A stretch of DNA of 42,605 nt from Ideonella sp. A 288 (GCF_002198735.1 NZ_MWLO01000164.1:1-42605), one strand, 5' to 3'. Shown: positions 8,224 to 17,476, counted from the stretch's first letter. The notes: generated by a model from the sequence alone, not told the origin. Program-made: numbers and translations.

Positions 8224-8691
8224 ATGGTGCATACGCCTCCCGTCGTCGCCGACTTCCTGTCTGCAAGACGGGTGGCCGTTGCGGGCGTGTCTCGCTCCGG
8301 CAATCAACCCGCCAATGCCATCCTTCGCCGGCTGCGCGATGGCGGCCACGACGTGGTGGCCATCAACCCACACGCCGAGCAGATCGATGGCACGACGTGC
8401 TACCCCGATCTGGCCGCGGTTCCGGGCATCGTCGACGCGTTGATGGTGGTCGTGCCGCCTGCGGCGGCCGAGCGCCTGGTGCGCCAGGCCGCGGCGCGCG
8501 GCATCGCCCGCATCTGGTTTCATCGATCGTTTGGCGACGGCAGCGTATCGGAAGCGGCGTTGAAGGCCTGTGCCGAGCTCGGCATGCGCCCCATCGTCGG
8601 CGGCTGCCCGCTCATGTACTGCGCGCCTGTGGACGTGGCGCACCGCTGCATGCGGTGGCTGCTGACGCGCCGAGGGCGCGTTCCTGCCTAG
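8224..8691 (+). CDS. CoA-binding (YccU-like) protein
   Basis: This 155-residue protein has a Rossmann-type CoA-binding fold: ARRVAVAGVSR near residues 14-24, NPHAEQIDGTTCYPDL in the middle, and VPPAAAERLVRQAAARGI after it. GGCPLMYCAP near the C-terminus is conserved in the COG1832 family. Such small proteins resemble the CoA-binding domain of succinyl-CoA synthetase but lack a catalytic partner. ATG 8224 was chosen because the longer frame to 8059 adds Arg-rich, non-homologous sequence. It stands alone between two minus-strand genes. Confidence 0.8.
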   Translation: MVHTPPVVADFLSARRVAVAGVSRSGNQPANAILRRLRDGGHDVVAINPHAEQIDGTTCYPDLAAVPGIVDALMVVVPPAAAERLVRQAAARGIARIWFHRSFGDGSVSEAALKACAELGMRPIVGGCPLMYCAPVDVAHRCMRWLLTRRGRVPA

Positions 8692-8944
8692 CCTCCTGCT
8701 GGCGGCAGCTTCCTGCTTGACCCGGTGGGGCTGCGTCTCCTTGCGCAATGGCCGATCACGTTTGGGGGGAGCGAGTCGCGCCGCCAGCGGTCTTGGGCAG
8801 TGCTCGTTCGATGCGGCCCCACCATGAATGACCGCTTCCTGGAATTGTTGCGAACGGGTCGTCCCGCCAGACGCGGCCGTCGCTGACAGTCATGTTGCAA
8901 GCGCGTCAGTGAGGCACGTCGGCACTTCAGGTTCGGGATAGGAG

Positions 8945-9700
8945 TCAAGTGCCTGCGTGCGCGAAGCTGCGAGCCATGAGGACCACGGCCGGGCCGCTGG
9001 CCAACCAACCGAGTTGCATGGCCGTCTGTCGCCAAGGCAAGCGGCGCTGCAGGCTTGGCAGGAGGTCGGCCACCGCCACGTACAGGAAGCTGCTCGATGC
9101 CACGACGAGCAGGTAGGGAAACACGGCCTGCCAAGGCGCCACGATGAGGTAGCCGAGGATTCCTCCCACGACCGATGCCAGGCCGGAGATCAAGTTGTAG
9201 AACAGGGCGCGGCGCCTGGACAGCCCGAGGCTGAGCAGCACGACGTAGTCGCCCACCTCCTGCGGTATCTCGTGGACGATGATCGCGATGGAGGTGGTGA
9301 TCCCGAGTCGAAAGTCCGTCAGGAACGCCGCCGCAATGATGATGCCGTCGCACAGGTTGTGGATGCTGTCACCGAGCAGCACGCTCCAGGTGCCGCGGCT
9401 GGCGATCGCCGCCGTCGGCGGGTCGTGCTCGTGGCTGTGCCGGTACAGCTCGGCCTTCTCCAGGAGAAAGAAGAACAGCAGCCCGCCCAGCAGCGCCAGA
9501 AACAGCGAATGAGGGTCCGCCGCGCTCTCGAAGGCCTCCGGCAGCAGGTGCAGCAGGGCCGTGCCCATCAGCAGACCCGCCGACACGCTGACCAGGCCAT
9601 GGCACAGCACCTTCATCGTCGCGACCGTCAACGAAGCGGCGATGAGCACCGACAACATCCCGCCGGCCAGCGTGGCCATGATGATGTACGACAGGGTCAT
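8945..9700 (-). CDS. ZIP-family divalent metal transporter
   Basis: This 251-residue membrane protein shows the two metal-binding helices of ZIP transporters: SIHNLCDGI with His114, Asn115 and Asp118, and VHEIPQEVGD with His143, Glu144 and Glu148. A His-rich cytoplasmic loop (RHSHEHD, about 88-93) lies before them. It should import Zn2+ or a related divalent cation across the inner membrane. The ATG overlaps the TGA of the upstream methyltransferase gene (ATGA), so the two are coupled. The long upstream frame belongs to antisense of that gene and was discarded. Confidence 0.9.
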   Translation of the reverse strand: MTLSYIIMATLAGGMLSVLIAASLTVATMKVLCHGLVSVSAGLLMGTALLHLLPEAFESAADPHSLFLALLGGLLFFFLLEKAELYRHSHEHDPPTAAIASRGTWSVLLGDSIHNLCDGIIIAAAFLTDFRLGITTSIAIIVHEIPQEVGDYVVLLSLGLSRRRALFYNLISGLASVVGGILGYLIVAPWQAVFPYLLVVASSSFLYVAVADLLPSLQRRLPWRQTAMQLGWLASGPAVVLMARSFAHAGT

Positions 9701-10569
9701 GATGGATCTCCACACTTGGCCCAGCCCGACCCGTCGGCGCGCAGGCCCGTCGGCTTTTCGCCCATGACGAGGCAATGCGTCAGGGAGGGTTCCGCCGTGC
9801 GCCCGTGAACGATCTGCCGGATGAGCCAGCCGGAGCGCTCGAGAAACTGCGGGCTCCAGCCGGCGCGGTCGCCGCGATACAACACGTCGTCCTCCCAAAG
9901 GACGTCACCGTCGGGGATCTCCATCGCCACGCGCACCGTCAGCGCTCCGTTCGCCTCGAAGTGACGCTGCCACCAACCGGCGCTGTGGTACTTGGCGTAC
10001 TCGGCGTTCCAGCCATCGGTGGCACGGAAGAGCGGGGGAAGGTCCTCGATCTCTTGCCTGAAGCAGCCTTGGGCGATGGCCAGGCGACCCCCCGGCTTGA
10101 GCAGCGATGTGAGGTAGCGCAGCAACCACCGGGCCGTCCCGAAGCAATGGAAGGCCTGGAGGCACACGATCGCGTCGAGGCTTCCCGCTTCGACGGGGAC
10201 GCCGCGCGCAATGTCGCCTTGCAGCGCGGTGACGCGATCGGCAACGCCGGCCATGGCGGCGGCCGCCAGCCGCTCGGACGCCGGGATCCACAGATCCAGC
10301 GAGATGACATCGACGCCGCAACGCGTGGCGAAGAAGACCGTGGACTGCCCACGCCCGCACCCGAGATCGAGCACCCGATCGCCAGGCTGCAGTTGCAGCG
10401 CATCGGCGAGCCGTTCGGCGAGCAGCAGACCCCCCGGTGCCATCCAGCGTCCGTCGTCGTAGATCTCGCGGCGCGTGCGCTGTGCAAGGATCGGGTGGCG
10501 CGCTGCCTCGAGGGGCCGGCAAGCGGTGCGCACCCACGCCTCGGTCAAGGGGGCCGTTGCGAGTTCCAT
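9697..10569 (-). CDS. class I SAM-dependent methyltransferase
   Basis: This 290-residue protein has a classical SAM-binding motif I (RVLDLGCGRGQST, about 65-77), an acidic end of strand 2 (VISLDLW), and motif-IV-like DAIVCLQAFHCFG. The C-terminal half carries aromatic-rich sequence (GWWQRHFEANG) as in small-molecule methyltransferases. The substrate is unknown. Coupling to the ZIP gene by a four-base overlap suggests co-expression, perhaps in metal or metalloid handling, but nothing in the sequence proves that link. Confidence 0.82.
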   Translation of the reverse strand: MELATAPLTEAWVRTACRPLEAARHPILAQRTRREIYDDGRWMAPGGLLLAERLADALQLQPGDRVLDLGCGRGQSTVFFATRCGVDVISLDLWIPASERLAAAAMAGVADRVTALQGDIARGVPVEAGSLDAIVCLQAFHCFGTARWLLRYLTSLLKPGGRLAIAQGCFRQEIEDLPPLFRATDGWNAEYAKYHSAGWWQRHFEANGALTVRVAMEIPDGDVLWEDDVLYRGDRAGWSPQFLERSGWLIRQIVHGRTAEPSLTHCLVMGEKPTGLRADGSGWAKCGDPS

Positions 10570-10600
10570 CTTCAGGGCTCCGCTGGGTGCCGGCCTGGGA

Positions 10601-11614
10601 CTACAGGGTCACGTTGGTGGCCTCGCCGGGCCGCAGCATGTGCAGGGCGTCGGCCAGGCCCGCACTCTTGAACTCGCGCTCGATGAACCAGGCGCCTTCC
10701 CTGAAGTGCCGCCAGCCTTCGAAGTGCGCCGGATAGACGTTCTTGAGCCCCAGCACCTTGGTGGCGCGCACGCCGTCGACGGCGTTCATGGTCAGGAAGT
10801 TGTCACCGACGGCGGGCACGTTGGCCGCGCCGAGATGCAGGATGCCCGCATTGACCTTGTAGCGCCGGGCGATCTCGTTGATCTCGTCGATCCACACCGT
10901 GTCGCCGGAGATGTAGAAGGCGCCGGTCGTCTGGCCCGCCCACTCGAGCATGAAGCCGGTCACCTCGCCGACGATCTCGCGCAGGGCCGGGTTGCTGGTG
11001 TGCACCGCCGGCATGGCCGTGATCTTCAGCTGCTCGCCATGGGCGTTGCTGACCACCGTGGTCTCCCACGGCGCCAGGCCCTTGACGTTCTTGCCGGGCA
11101 GGTTCATGGCCGCGCTGGCGGGCGTGGTCAGCGTCACGCCTACCTTGCGAAGCAGGCGTCGGCCTTCGTTGTCCAGGTTGTCCAGATGCTGGGCGTGGCT
11201 GACCAGCGCGATGTCGATGCGACCGATGGCATCGGCCGGGATGGGCGGCGCCATGACCTTGGTCAGCAGGTGGCCCGGCCCCTCGTTGCGTTCCGTGCCC
11301 TGGGGGTCGAACCCGGGGTCGCTGATGATCCGGAAGCGGCCGATCTCGAGAAGGTAGGTGGGCCCGCCCAGGTAGGTGACGCGCACGGGTGATGCCAGGC
11401 TCGTGGGCTTGGCGGCCTGCTTGTCGAGCGCCGCGAGCGCGTCACCCTGGCCCGAGCCCGAGCCCGAGCCCGAGTGGGCCTGGGCCGACGTGTGCGCCAG
11501 GGCCGCCGCACCGGCCGCTGCACCGACGACGGCCGTGACGAAGCCGCGGCGGTCGGATGGGTCGGAGCCGGCTTGCTCCGTGGTTGAACCGTCAGGAGCA
11601 GGGGGGTGGGTCAT
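10601..11614 (-). CDS. exported metallo-beta-lactamase-fold hydrolase
   Basis: This 337-residue protein begins with a twin-arginine-like signal (DRRGFVTAVVG... ending in AHTSAQAHS, residues 21-48), so Tat export is likely. The mature part resembles UlaG/NAPE-PLD-type MBL-fold proteins: VTYLGGPTYLLEIGRFRIISDP, LVSHAQHLDNLD near residues 138-147, YISGDTVW, and a late YPAHFEGW. The first metal motif reads H-A-Q-H-L-D-N instead of the canonical H-x-H-x-D-H. ATG 11614 was chosen because it precedes the signal peptide. A (SG)n run directly after the signal comes from a hexanucleotide repeat. It is divergent from the LysR gene at 11865, which may control it. Confidence 0.83.
   Translation of the reverse strand: MTHPPAPDGSTTEQAGSDPSDRRGFVTAVVGAAAGAAALAHTSAQAHSGSGSGSGQGDALAALDKQAAKPTSLASPVRVTYLGGPTYLLEIGRFRIISDPGFDPQGTERNEGPGHLLTKVMAPPIPADAIGRIDIALVSHAQHLDNLDNEGRRLLRKVGVTLTTPASAAMNLPGKNVKGLAPWETTVVSNAHGEQLKITAMPAVHTSNPALREIVGEVTGFMLEWAGQTTGAFYISGDTVWIDEINEIARRYKVNAGILHLGAANVPAVGDNFLTMNAVDGVRATKVLGLKNVYPAHFEGWRHFREGAWFIEREFKSAGLADALHMLRPGEATNVTL
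11451..11474. repeat. (CCCGAG)4 microsatellite
   Basis: Four perfect tandem copies of a 6-bp unit lie inside the MBL-fold gene and encode alternating Ser-Gly just after the signal peptide. Unit changes stay in frame, so length variation would only alter the linker. Confidence 0.9.
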
Positions 11615-11864
11615 GGGTCTCTCCGAGCAAGGGGTTGGAAGTCGATGGCCGCAACACGGTGCGGTGCGGCAGTCTGTTCGCAGGCCCCGGCGCGGGGAAT
11701 CGACTCCGGGCGCAATTGACTGTTCCGCATGCAGGAGCAATCAGGCCCCAAGGTGAGGCCCGTTCGACCCGGACAGCAGGAACACGGGGGCCCGACCGCG
11801 ACCCGGCCGAGACGGACCCGCCGTTGATGCACACTCCGCCGACCTCACCGGCAAAGAGAGTGGC

Positions 11865-12767
11865 ATGGACAAGCATCACCTGATCAGCGTTTTCGTCGCA
11901 GTGGTCGATGCCAACGGGTTCGCCGGTGCCGCACGCAAGCTGAAGGTGTCACCGCCCGTGGTGACCCGCGCGATCAACGAGCTGGAAGAGACGCTGGGTG
12001 TGCGGCTGCTCATGCGCACCACGCGCGTGGTGCGCGTCACCGAGGCCGGCGCGCGTTATGCCGATGACTGCCGCCGAATCCTGGCGGAGCTGGCCGAGGC
12101 CGACGAGTCCGCCAGCGGACAGCACGGCGTACCGCAAGGCCGGATCGCCATCACGGCGCCTGGCTGGTTCGGGGCCAAGTTCATCACGCCGATCGTCACC
12201 GAGTACCTGGACCAGCACCCGAAGGTGAGCGCCACCTGCTGGTTCCTGGACCGCTTGGTCAACATGGTCGAAGAGGGCGTGGACGTGGCCGTGCGCATCG
12301 CGGATCTGCCCGATTCGTCCTTGCAGGCCATCTCGGTCGGCCGCATGCGGGTGGTGACCTGCGCGTCCCCGGGCTACCTGGCGCGACACGGCACGCCGCG
12401 CACGCTGGCCGACCTGGCGTCGCACAACATCGTGTCCGCGGGTGCCGTGGCGCCGGGACACGAATTGCGCTTCAGCCACGAAGGCCGGTCGCGTGTCCTC
12501 AAGATGCACCCCCGGCTGGCGACGACCACCAACGAGTCGGCCGTGGCCGCGGCGGTCACGGGCTTCGGGCTCACGCAGCAGATGCTCTACAAGGTGGCCG
12601 AACCGCTGGCCCGCGGTGAACTGCAGGAGGTGCTGAGCGACTTCGAGCCGCCTGCCTTGCCGGTGCATGTGCTGCACCGCGAGGGGCGCTACGCCTCGAG
12701 GCGCGTGCGCGCCTTTCTCGACCTGGCCATCGAACGGTTGCGCGCCTTGCCCGAGTTGCAGGCGTAG
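11865..12767 (+). CDS. LysR-family transcriptional regulator
   Basis: This 300-residue protein starts with a winged helix-turn-helix (residues about 3-62; GFAGAARKLKVSPPVVTRAI is the recognition region). It continues with a LysR substrate-binding domain from about 90 (GRIAITAPGWFGAKF, EEGVDVAVRIADLPDSS). It is a clear paralogue of the regulator at 16380-17279, with near-identical stretches such as EAGARYADDCRRILAE. It is divergent from the MBL-fold gene and upstream of the PPOX and GST genes, so these are the likely targets. The ligand is unknown. Confidence 0.92.
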   Translation: MDKHHLISVFVAVVDANGFAGAARKLKVSPPVVTRAINELEETLGVRLLMRTTRVVRVTEAGARYADDCRRILAELAEADESASGQHGVPQGRIAITAPGWFGAKFITPIVTEYLDQHPKVSATCWFLDRLVNMVEEGVDVAVRIADLPDSSLQAISVGRMRVVTCASPGYLARHGTPRTLADLASHNIVSAGAVAPGHELRFSHEGRSRVLKMHPRLATTTNESAVAAAVTGFGLTQQMLYKVAEPLARGELQEVLSDFEPPALPVHVLHREGRYASRRVRAFLDLAIERLRALPELQA

Positions 12768-12784
12768 CGCCGCGCGGCAGGCGC

Positions 12785-12807
12785 CCGTGCGCACCGGCGG
12801 CGCACGG
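12785..12807. terminator. hairpin after the LysR gene
   Basis: A perfect 7-bp inverted repeat (CCGTGCG / CGCACGG) with a 9-nt loop starts 18 bp after the stop codon of the LysR gene. There is no T-tract, so it may be a terminator of the weaker GC-rich kind or only a structured spacer. Confidence 0.35.
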
Positions 12808-12923
12808 ACCCTCGGTGCTCGAGGCGATCGTTCCGGGATCGGCAACAGTCCCTTAGCGACGGCGCGGCTTCTCGCGAGCAGGCCACGGCGCGACAGTTCG
12901 GCACCCCACGCCGAGATGACGCC

Positions 12924-13550
12924 ATGCCCCACGCCTTCGCCAAGATCGCCTTCACGCCGCAGGTGAAGGCCGAGCAGCAGCGCGACGGCAGCCGTGCCGG
13001 CTACGCGCGCAGCTTCGAGGCCGATGCCCGGACCTTCAACGACCGGCTCGGTCAGGCCGAAGCGGACTTCCTCGCCCAGCTTCGCAGCTTCTACATGGCC
13101 ACGGTGTCCGAGACCGGTTGGCCCTATGTCCAGCACCGCGGCGGTCCGGCCGGGTTCGTCCAGGTCCTGGACGACCGGCACATCGCCTTTGCCGACTACG
13201 CCGGCAACCGGCAGCTGATCAGCGTCGGCAACCTGGCGGGCAACGATCGCGTGGCGCTGATCGCGGTGGACTACGTGCACCGCGTGCGCTTGAAGCTGCT
13301 GGGCACGATGGCCGTGCGGCCGCTGGCCGACGACGCGGCGCTGGCCGCCCGCCTGGCAACGCCTGGCACCCGCGCCAGGCCGCAGCGCGCGATGGTGATC
13401 ACGGTCGAAGGCTTCGACTGGAACTGCCCGCAGCACATCCCCTTGCGGCTGGACGCCGAAGACGTGCAGCGCGCGCTGGACGAGCGCGACGCCCGCATCG
13501 CCGACCTCGAATCACGTCTGAAGTCCCTGCAACGGCAGGCCCAGGACTGA
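12924..13550 (+). CDS. pyridoxamine 5'-phosphate oxidase-like flavin-binding protein
   Basis: This 208-residue protein belongs to the PPOX-like split-barrel flavoproteins. [20 protein letters not shown] (about 53-73) is the typical first-strand pair with the flavin-phosphate-binding region, followed by [17 protein letters not shown] and [10 protein letters not shown]. The C-terminus (from about 180) is a short, charged helix with coiled-coil character. Such proteins bind FMN or F420-type cofactors and often act on small electrophiles. It is followed by the GST gene 65 bp downstream and by a larger protein with a second PPOX-type domain, so all three are probably one operon behind the LysR gene. 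Confidence 0.82.
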   Translation: MPHAFAKIAFTPQVKAEQQRDGSRAGYARSFEADARTFNDRLGQAEADFLAQLRSFYMATVSETGWPYVQHRGGPAGFVQVLDDRHIAFADYAGNRQLISVGNLAGNDRVALIAVDYVHRVRLKLLGTMAVRPLADDAALAARLATPGTRARPQRAMVITVEGFDWNCPQHIPLRLDAEDVQRALDERDARIADLESRLKSLQRQAQD

Positions 13551-13615
13551 CGCTCGCGGCCCCTCTGGCCGCACCCTTTCCAAGCTACTCCCAACCGATC
13601 ATGAAGGACCTTGCC

Positions 13616-14248
13616 ATGAAGCCGAACCACACCCTCAAGCTCTACCAGCACCCCCTGTCGGGCCACTCGCACCGCGTGCACCTGGCGCTGTCGCTGCTGG
13701 GCCTGCCCTACGAGCTGATCGAGGTCGACCTGATGAAGGCAGCACACAAGCGGCCCGAGTTCCTGGCCATGAACCCGTTCGGCCAGGTGCCGGTGCTGGA
13801 CGACGGCGGCACGATCCTGTTCGACTCGAACGCCATCCTCGTCTACCTGGCCAGCACCTACGACGCCGACCGCCGCTGGCTGCCGCGCGACGCCAAGCAG
13901 CAGGCCGCCGTGCAGGCGTGGCTGTCGGTGGCGGCCGGTCTGGTCGCCTTCGGCCCCGCTGCGGCGCGCCTGATCACGGTGTTCGGCGCCAAGTACAACG
14001 CCGACGACGTGATCGGCCGCGCGCACCAGCTGCTGAAGGTGATGGATGGGCAGCTGGCCACGCGCGCCTTCCTGGCCGGCCCGGACGCCACCATTGCCGA
14101 CATCGCCGTCTACAGCTACGTCTCGGCGGCGCCCGAAGGCAACGTCGACCTGGCGGCGTATCCGCAGGTGCGCGCCTGGCTGGCCCGCGTGGAAGCCTTG
14201 CCCGGGTTCGTGCCGTTCAAGCGCACGGCCGTCGGCCTCGCGGCCTGA
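13616..14248 (+). CDS. glutathione S-transferase
   Basis: This 210-residue protein has the GST N-terminal thioredoxin-like domain ([21 protein letters not shown], then [12 protein letters not shown] and [10 protein letters not shown], the glutathione-binding signature) and an all-helical C-terminal domain. The start at 13616 was preferred over the ATG at 13601 because AAGGA lies about 8 nt before it. It should conjugate glutathione to electrophiles in the cytoplasm. It is flanked on both sides by PPOX-type flavoproteins, consistent with a detoxification operon. Confidence 0.9.
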   Translation: MKPNHTLKLYQHPLSGHSHRVHLALSLLGLPYELIEVDLMKAAHKRPEFLAMNPFGQVPVLDDGGTILFDSNAILVYLASTYDADRRWLPRDAKQQAAVQAWLSVAAGLVAFGPAAARLITVFGAKYNADDVIGRAHQLLKVMDGQLATRAFLAGPDATIADIAVYSYVSAAPEGNVDLAAYPQVRAWLARVEALPGFVPFKRTAVGLAA

Positions 14249-14285
14249 GCCGGCGAGCCCCGGTCACCCCCTTCGAGCAGCGCCC

Positions 14286-16331
14286 ATGAACCGTTCAGAC
14301 CCCAGCCCCGACCCGTTCCATTCGGGCGAAAAGGCCATGCAAGCCCGCCTGGGCGTTGAGGAGCGCATGCTCGATGTGGGGCGGCGCGTGATCCGCCCCT
14401 ACCTGCCCGAGCAGCACCGCGAGTTCTACGCCCAGCTGCCCTTCGTGCTGGTGGGCTCGGTCGACGCGCTCGGCCGGCCGTGGGCGTCGGTGCTGGTGGG
14501 CGAGCCCGGCTTCATGCGCTCGCCCGACCCCACGCACCTGCACATCCAGGCGCGGCCGGTGCCCGGTGATCCGCTGGCGCAGGGCCTGGTGCCGGGCGCG
14601 CCGCTGGGCTTCCTGGGCATCGAGTTGCACACGCGGCGGCGCAACCGCATGAACGGGCGTGTCGAAGCCGTGGCCGACGGGCGCTTGACCGTGGCGGTCG
14701 AGCAGACGGTCGGCAACTGCCCGCAGTACATCCAGGGCCGCGAGACCGAGTGGGCGCGCGATGCGGGCGACAACACGCCGCGCGACACGGTCGCGCTGGA
14801 CCACCTGGACGACGCGGCCTTGGCGCTGGTGCGCACGGCTGACACCCTGTTCGTCGCCACGCGCGCACCGGCCGAAGGCGAGCACCCGGGCAGCGCCGAC
14901 GTGTCGCACCGCGGTGGCCGCAGCGGCTTCGTGCGCGTGGAAGACGAGCGCACCCTGCTCGTGCCCGACTTCACCGGCAACTTCCTGTTCATGACGCTGG
15001 GCAACCTGCAGCTCGACCCGCGGGCCGGCGTGATCTTCATCGACTTCAGCACCGGCGACCTGCTCACGCTGACCGGCCGCGCCGAAGTGGTGTGGGACGG
15101 CCCGGAACTCGAGGCCTTCGAAGGTGCCGAGCGCGCCTGGCGCTTTCACATCGAAGCCGGCTGGCGCCTGAGCGCGGCACTGCCGCTGCGCTGGCGCTTT
15201 CGCGACTGGTCGCCCAACTCGCTGATCACCGGCAGCTGGGACGACGCAGCGAGGCGGCTCGAGGTGCAGCGCCTGGCGCAGACCTGGCGGCCCTACCGCG
15301 TGGCCCGCGTGGTCGACGAGAGCAGCGTCATCCGCTCCTTCCACCTCGAGCCGGCCGACGGCTTCGCGCAGCCCGCTTTCGAAGCGGGCCAGTACCTGCC
15401 GATCCGCCTGCACCCGGGCGGTGATGCCGCGCCGCTGCAGCGAACGTACACGCTGTCCAGTGCGCCGGGCGAGGCGGGCCTGCGCATCAGCGTCAAGCGC
15501 GAAGGCGCGGCGTCGACCTTCCTGCACGACCAGGTGAAGGTCGGCGACACGCTCGAGGCGCTCGGGCCGCGCGGCCACTTCACGCTCGACGCCACGCTGC
15601 GCCGCAGCGCGGCGCTGATCGGCGCCGGTGTCGGCATCACGCCGATGGTGTCGTTCGCGCGGCACCTGGTGGCCGAAGGCTTCCGCCTGCGGCGCACGCG
15701 TCCCACGCACCTGATCCAGGTAGCACGCGACGGCCAGGTGCGTGCCTTTGCATCCGAACTCGAGGCGCTGGCCGCCCGGGCCGGCGGCGCCTTGAAGCTG
15801 CACATCGTGCAGGACGACGGCGCACCGGGCACGAGGCCGGGCCCGCTCACCATCGACACGCTCAGGTCCATCCTTCCGTTCGACGACCACGAGTTCTTCC
15901 TCTGCGGCCCGCCCGGCTTCATGCAGGCCTTGTACGACGGCTTGCGCGAGCTCGGCGTGCGCGACCAGCGCATCCAGGCCGAAGCCTTCGGGCCGGCCTC
16001 GCTGAAGCGGCGCCCGGATGACGCCACCGCTGCGCCCGCCCCGCCGCCGCTGCCCCCGGCCACCGAAGCCACGGTGAGCTTCCTGCGCAGCGGCGACACA
16101 GCCGTCTGGACACCTGCGCATGGCAGCCTGCTCGAGTTCGCCGAAGGCAAGGGCCTTTCTCCGCCCTACGCCTGCCGCGCCGGGCATTGCGGTTCGTGCC
16201 TGACGCCGCTGCGCGCCGGCCGCGTGACCTATGCCGAGCCGACGGCCTGGACGCCCGGCGAAGGCGAGGTGCTGCTGTGCTGCGCGCGGCCGGCGGCCGG
16301 TGGCGACGAACGCATCGAACTGGAGCTCTAG
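14286..16331 (+). CDS. PPOX-ferredoxin reductase-2Fe-2S ferredoxin fusion
   Basis: This 681-residue, three-part protein starts with a PPOX-type flavin-binding domain (about 30-310; FVLVGSVDALGRPWASVLVG, DFTGNFLFMTLGN). It is followed by a ferredoxin-reductase-like FAD/NAD(P) module (about 335-580; RTYTLSS near 385, GAGVGITPMVSF, FLCGPPGFMQ). It ends with a plant-type 2Fe-2S domain carrying Cys630, Cys635, Cys638 and Cys666. Electrons can thus pass from NAD(P)H through FAD to 2Fe-2S, with a second flavin site in the same chain. Comparable PPOX-reductase fusions are known in databases, but their substrates are mostly undefined. ATG 14286 lies 37 bp after the GST stop. Confidence 0.88.
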   Translation: MNRSDPSPDPFHSGEKAMQARLGVEERMLDVGRRVIRPYLPEQHREFYAQLPFVLVGSVDALGRPWASVLVGEPGFMRSPDPTHLHIQARPVPGDPLAQGLVPGAPLGFLGIELHTRRRNRMNGRVEAVADGRLTVAVEQTVGNCPQYIQGRETEWARDAGDNTPRDTVALDHLDDAALALVRTADTLFVATRAPAEGEHPGSADVSHRGGRSGFVRVEDERTLLVPDFTGNFLFMTLGNLQLDPRAGVIFIDFSTGDLLTLTGRAEVVWDGPELEAFEGAERAWRFHIEAGWRLSAALPLRWRFRDWSPNSLITGSWDDAARRLEVQRLAQTWRPYRVARVVDESSVIRSFHLEPADGFAQPAFEAGQYLPIRLHPGGDAAPLQRTYTLSSAPGEAGLRISVKREGAASTFLHDQVKVGDTLEALGPRGHFTLDATLRRSAALIGAGVGITPMVSFARHLVAEGFRLRRTRPTHLIQVARDGQVRAFASELEALAARAGGALKLHIVQDDGAPGTRPGPLTIDTLRSILPFDDHEFFLCGPPGFMQALYDGLRELGVRDQRIQAEAFGPASLKRRPDDATAAPAPPPLPPATEATVSFLRSGDTAVWTPAHGSLLEFAEGKGLSPPYACRAGHCGSCLTPLRAGRVTYAEPTAWTPGEGEVLLCCARPAAGGDERIELEL

Positions 16332-16379
16332 CCCAACCCGATCGGAACGCTCAACGGCGCCGCCGGTGCCGGCGCGGGC

Positions 16380-17279
16380 TCAGTTCAGCGATGGATCGGC
16401 CCGCAGTCCTTCCACCACCAGGTCGATGAAGCCCCGCACCCGCTGCGTGGCCCGGCGCCCCCCGTGGTGCACCACATGGATCGGCAGGTCAGCGGTCTCA
16501 TGGGCTTGCAGCACGGGCACCAGCGCGCCGGATTGCAGCTGCGCCGCGACCTGGTAGCTGAGCAGGCGCGCGATGCCCAGGCCTGCGATGGCGGCCGCGA
16601 TGGCCGCCTCGTTGGAGGTGCTGCGCATGCGTGGCTGCACACGCTGCGAGAAGGCTTGCTCGCCGACCCCGAAGTGCCATTCCGGTTGAGCGGTCAGGCC
16701 AGCGGCCGAGATCAGGGCATGGTCGGTCAGCTCCCGCGGATGCGCCGGCAGGCCACGGGCCTTTGCGTATTCGGGCGACGCCACGAGCACACGGCGCACG
16801 CGGCCCACGCGCGCCGCATGCAGCGATGAATCGGGCAGTTCGCCGATGCGCACCGCCACGTCCACGCCTTCTTCCAGCAGGTTCACCACCCGGTCCAGGA
16901 ACAGGCAGTTGGCGTCGAGCTGCGGCCATTGCAGCAGGTAGCGCGCCAGCAGCGGCGCCACGTACAGCTGGCCGAACATCACCGGCGCGGTGATCGTCAG
17001 CGTGCCCTTGGGTGCCTGGTGCTCGCCCATGGCGGCCTGCTCGGCGTCGTGGACCTCGGCCAGGATGCGCCGGCAGTCGTCGGCATAGCGCGCACCGGCC
17101 TCGGTCACGCGCACGATGCGGGTGGTTCGAGTCAGCAGCCGCAGGCCCAGGTGGCTTTCGAGCTCGGCCACGGCGCGCGTCACCACCGGCGGCGACAGGG
17201 CGAGCTTGCGCGCCGCGCTGGCAAAGCCGCCGGTCTCCACCACCGCCACGAAGGTCGTCATCGCCTGCAGCCTGTCCAC
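16380..17279 (-). CDS. LysR-family transcriptional regulator (paralogue)
   Basis: This 299-residue protein has an N-terminal winged helix-turn-helix (GFASAARKLALSPPVVTRAV) and a LysR effector-binding domain (LTITAPVMFGQLYVAPL, EEGVDVAVRIGELPDSS). It is closely related to the regulator at 11865-12767. A GTG at 17279 (VDRLQAMTTF) is the best start because the longer frame adds 23 residues that do not belong to the family. It is convergent with the fusion oxidoreductase gene and divergent from the NTF2-like gene, so it probably controls the 17.5-20.0 kb operon. Confidence 0.9.
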   Translation of the reverse strand: MDRLQAMTTFVAVVETGGFASAARKLALSPPVVTRAVAELESHLGLRLLTRTTRIVRVTEAGARYADDCRRILAEVHDAEQAAMGEHQAPKGTLTITAPVMFGQLYVAPLLARYLLQWPQLDANCLFLDRVVNLLEEGVDVAVRIGELPDSSLHAARVGRVRRVLVASPEYAKARGLPAHPRELTDHALISAAGLTAQPEWHFGVGEQAFSQRVQPRMRSTSNEAAIAAAIAGLGIARLLSYQVAAQLQSGALVPVLQAHETADLPIHVVHHGGRRATQRVRGFIDLVVEGLRADPSLN

Positions 17280-17372
17280 TCGGCACCTCTGCGGTTTGCT
17301 GTCGAAGCCGCCATTCTGGTGCGGGGACTGTTGCGCGACCCACAACACTGTCTTTGCGGCCCCGGTGATTCA

Positions 17373-17385
17373 CACCCGGCGGGTG
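17373..17385. promoter_or_regulatory. palindrome in the divergent LysR/NTF2-like spacer
   Basis: CACCCG-G-CGGGTG is a perfect 6-bp inverted repeat around one base, in the middle of the 197-bp spacer between the divergent LysR gene and the NTF2-like gene. It could be an operator for the LysR protein, but it has no T-N11-A form and there is no second copy. Confidence 0.3.
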
Positions 17386-17476
17386 CCGGGCCACAGTGGC
17401 TTCCTCACGCCGCCCACCGTTGTTGCGCCGATGCTGTTGTGGGCGCGAGTCACCGCATCCGACCTTCTGGAACCCG

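Noticed and set aside
11949-13436. 495-residue minus-strand frame
   Set aside because: Antisense to the LysR and PPOX genes, His/Arg/Gly-rich, no family resemblance.
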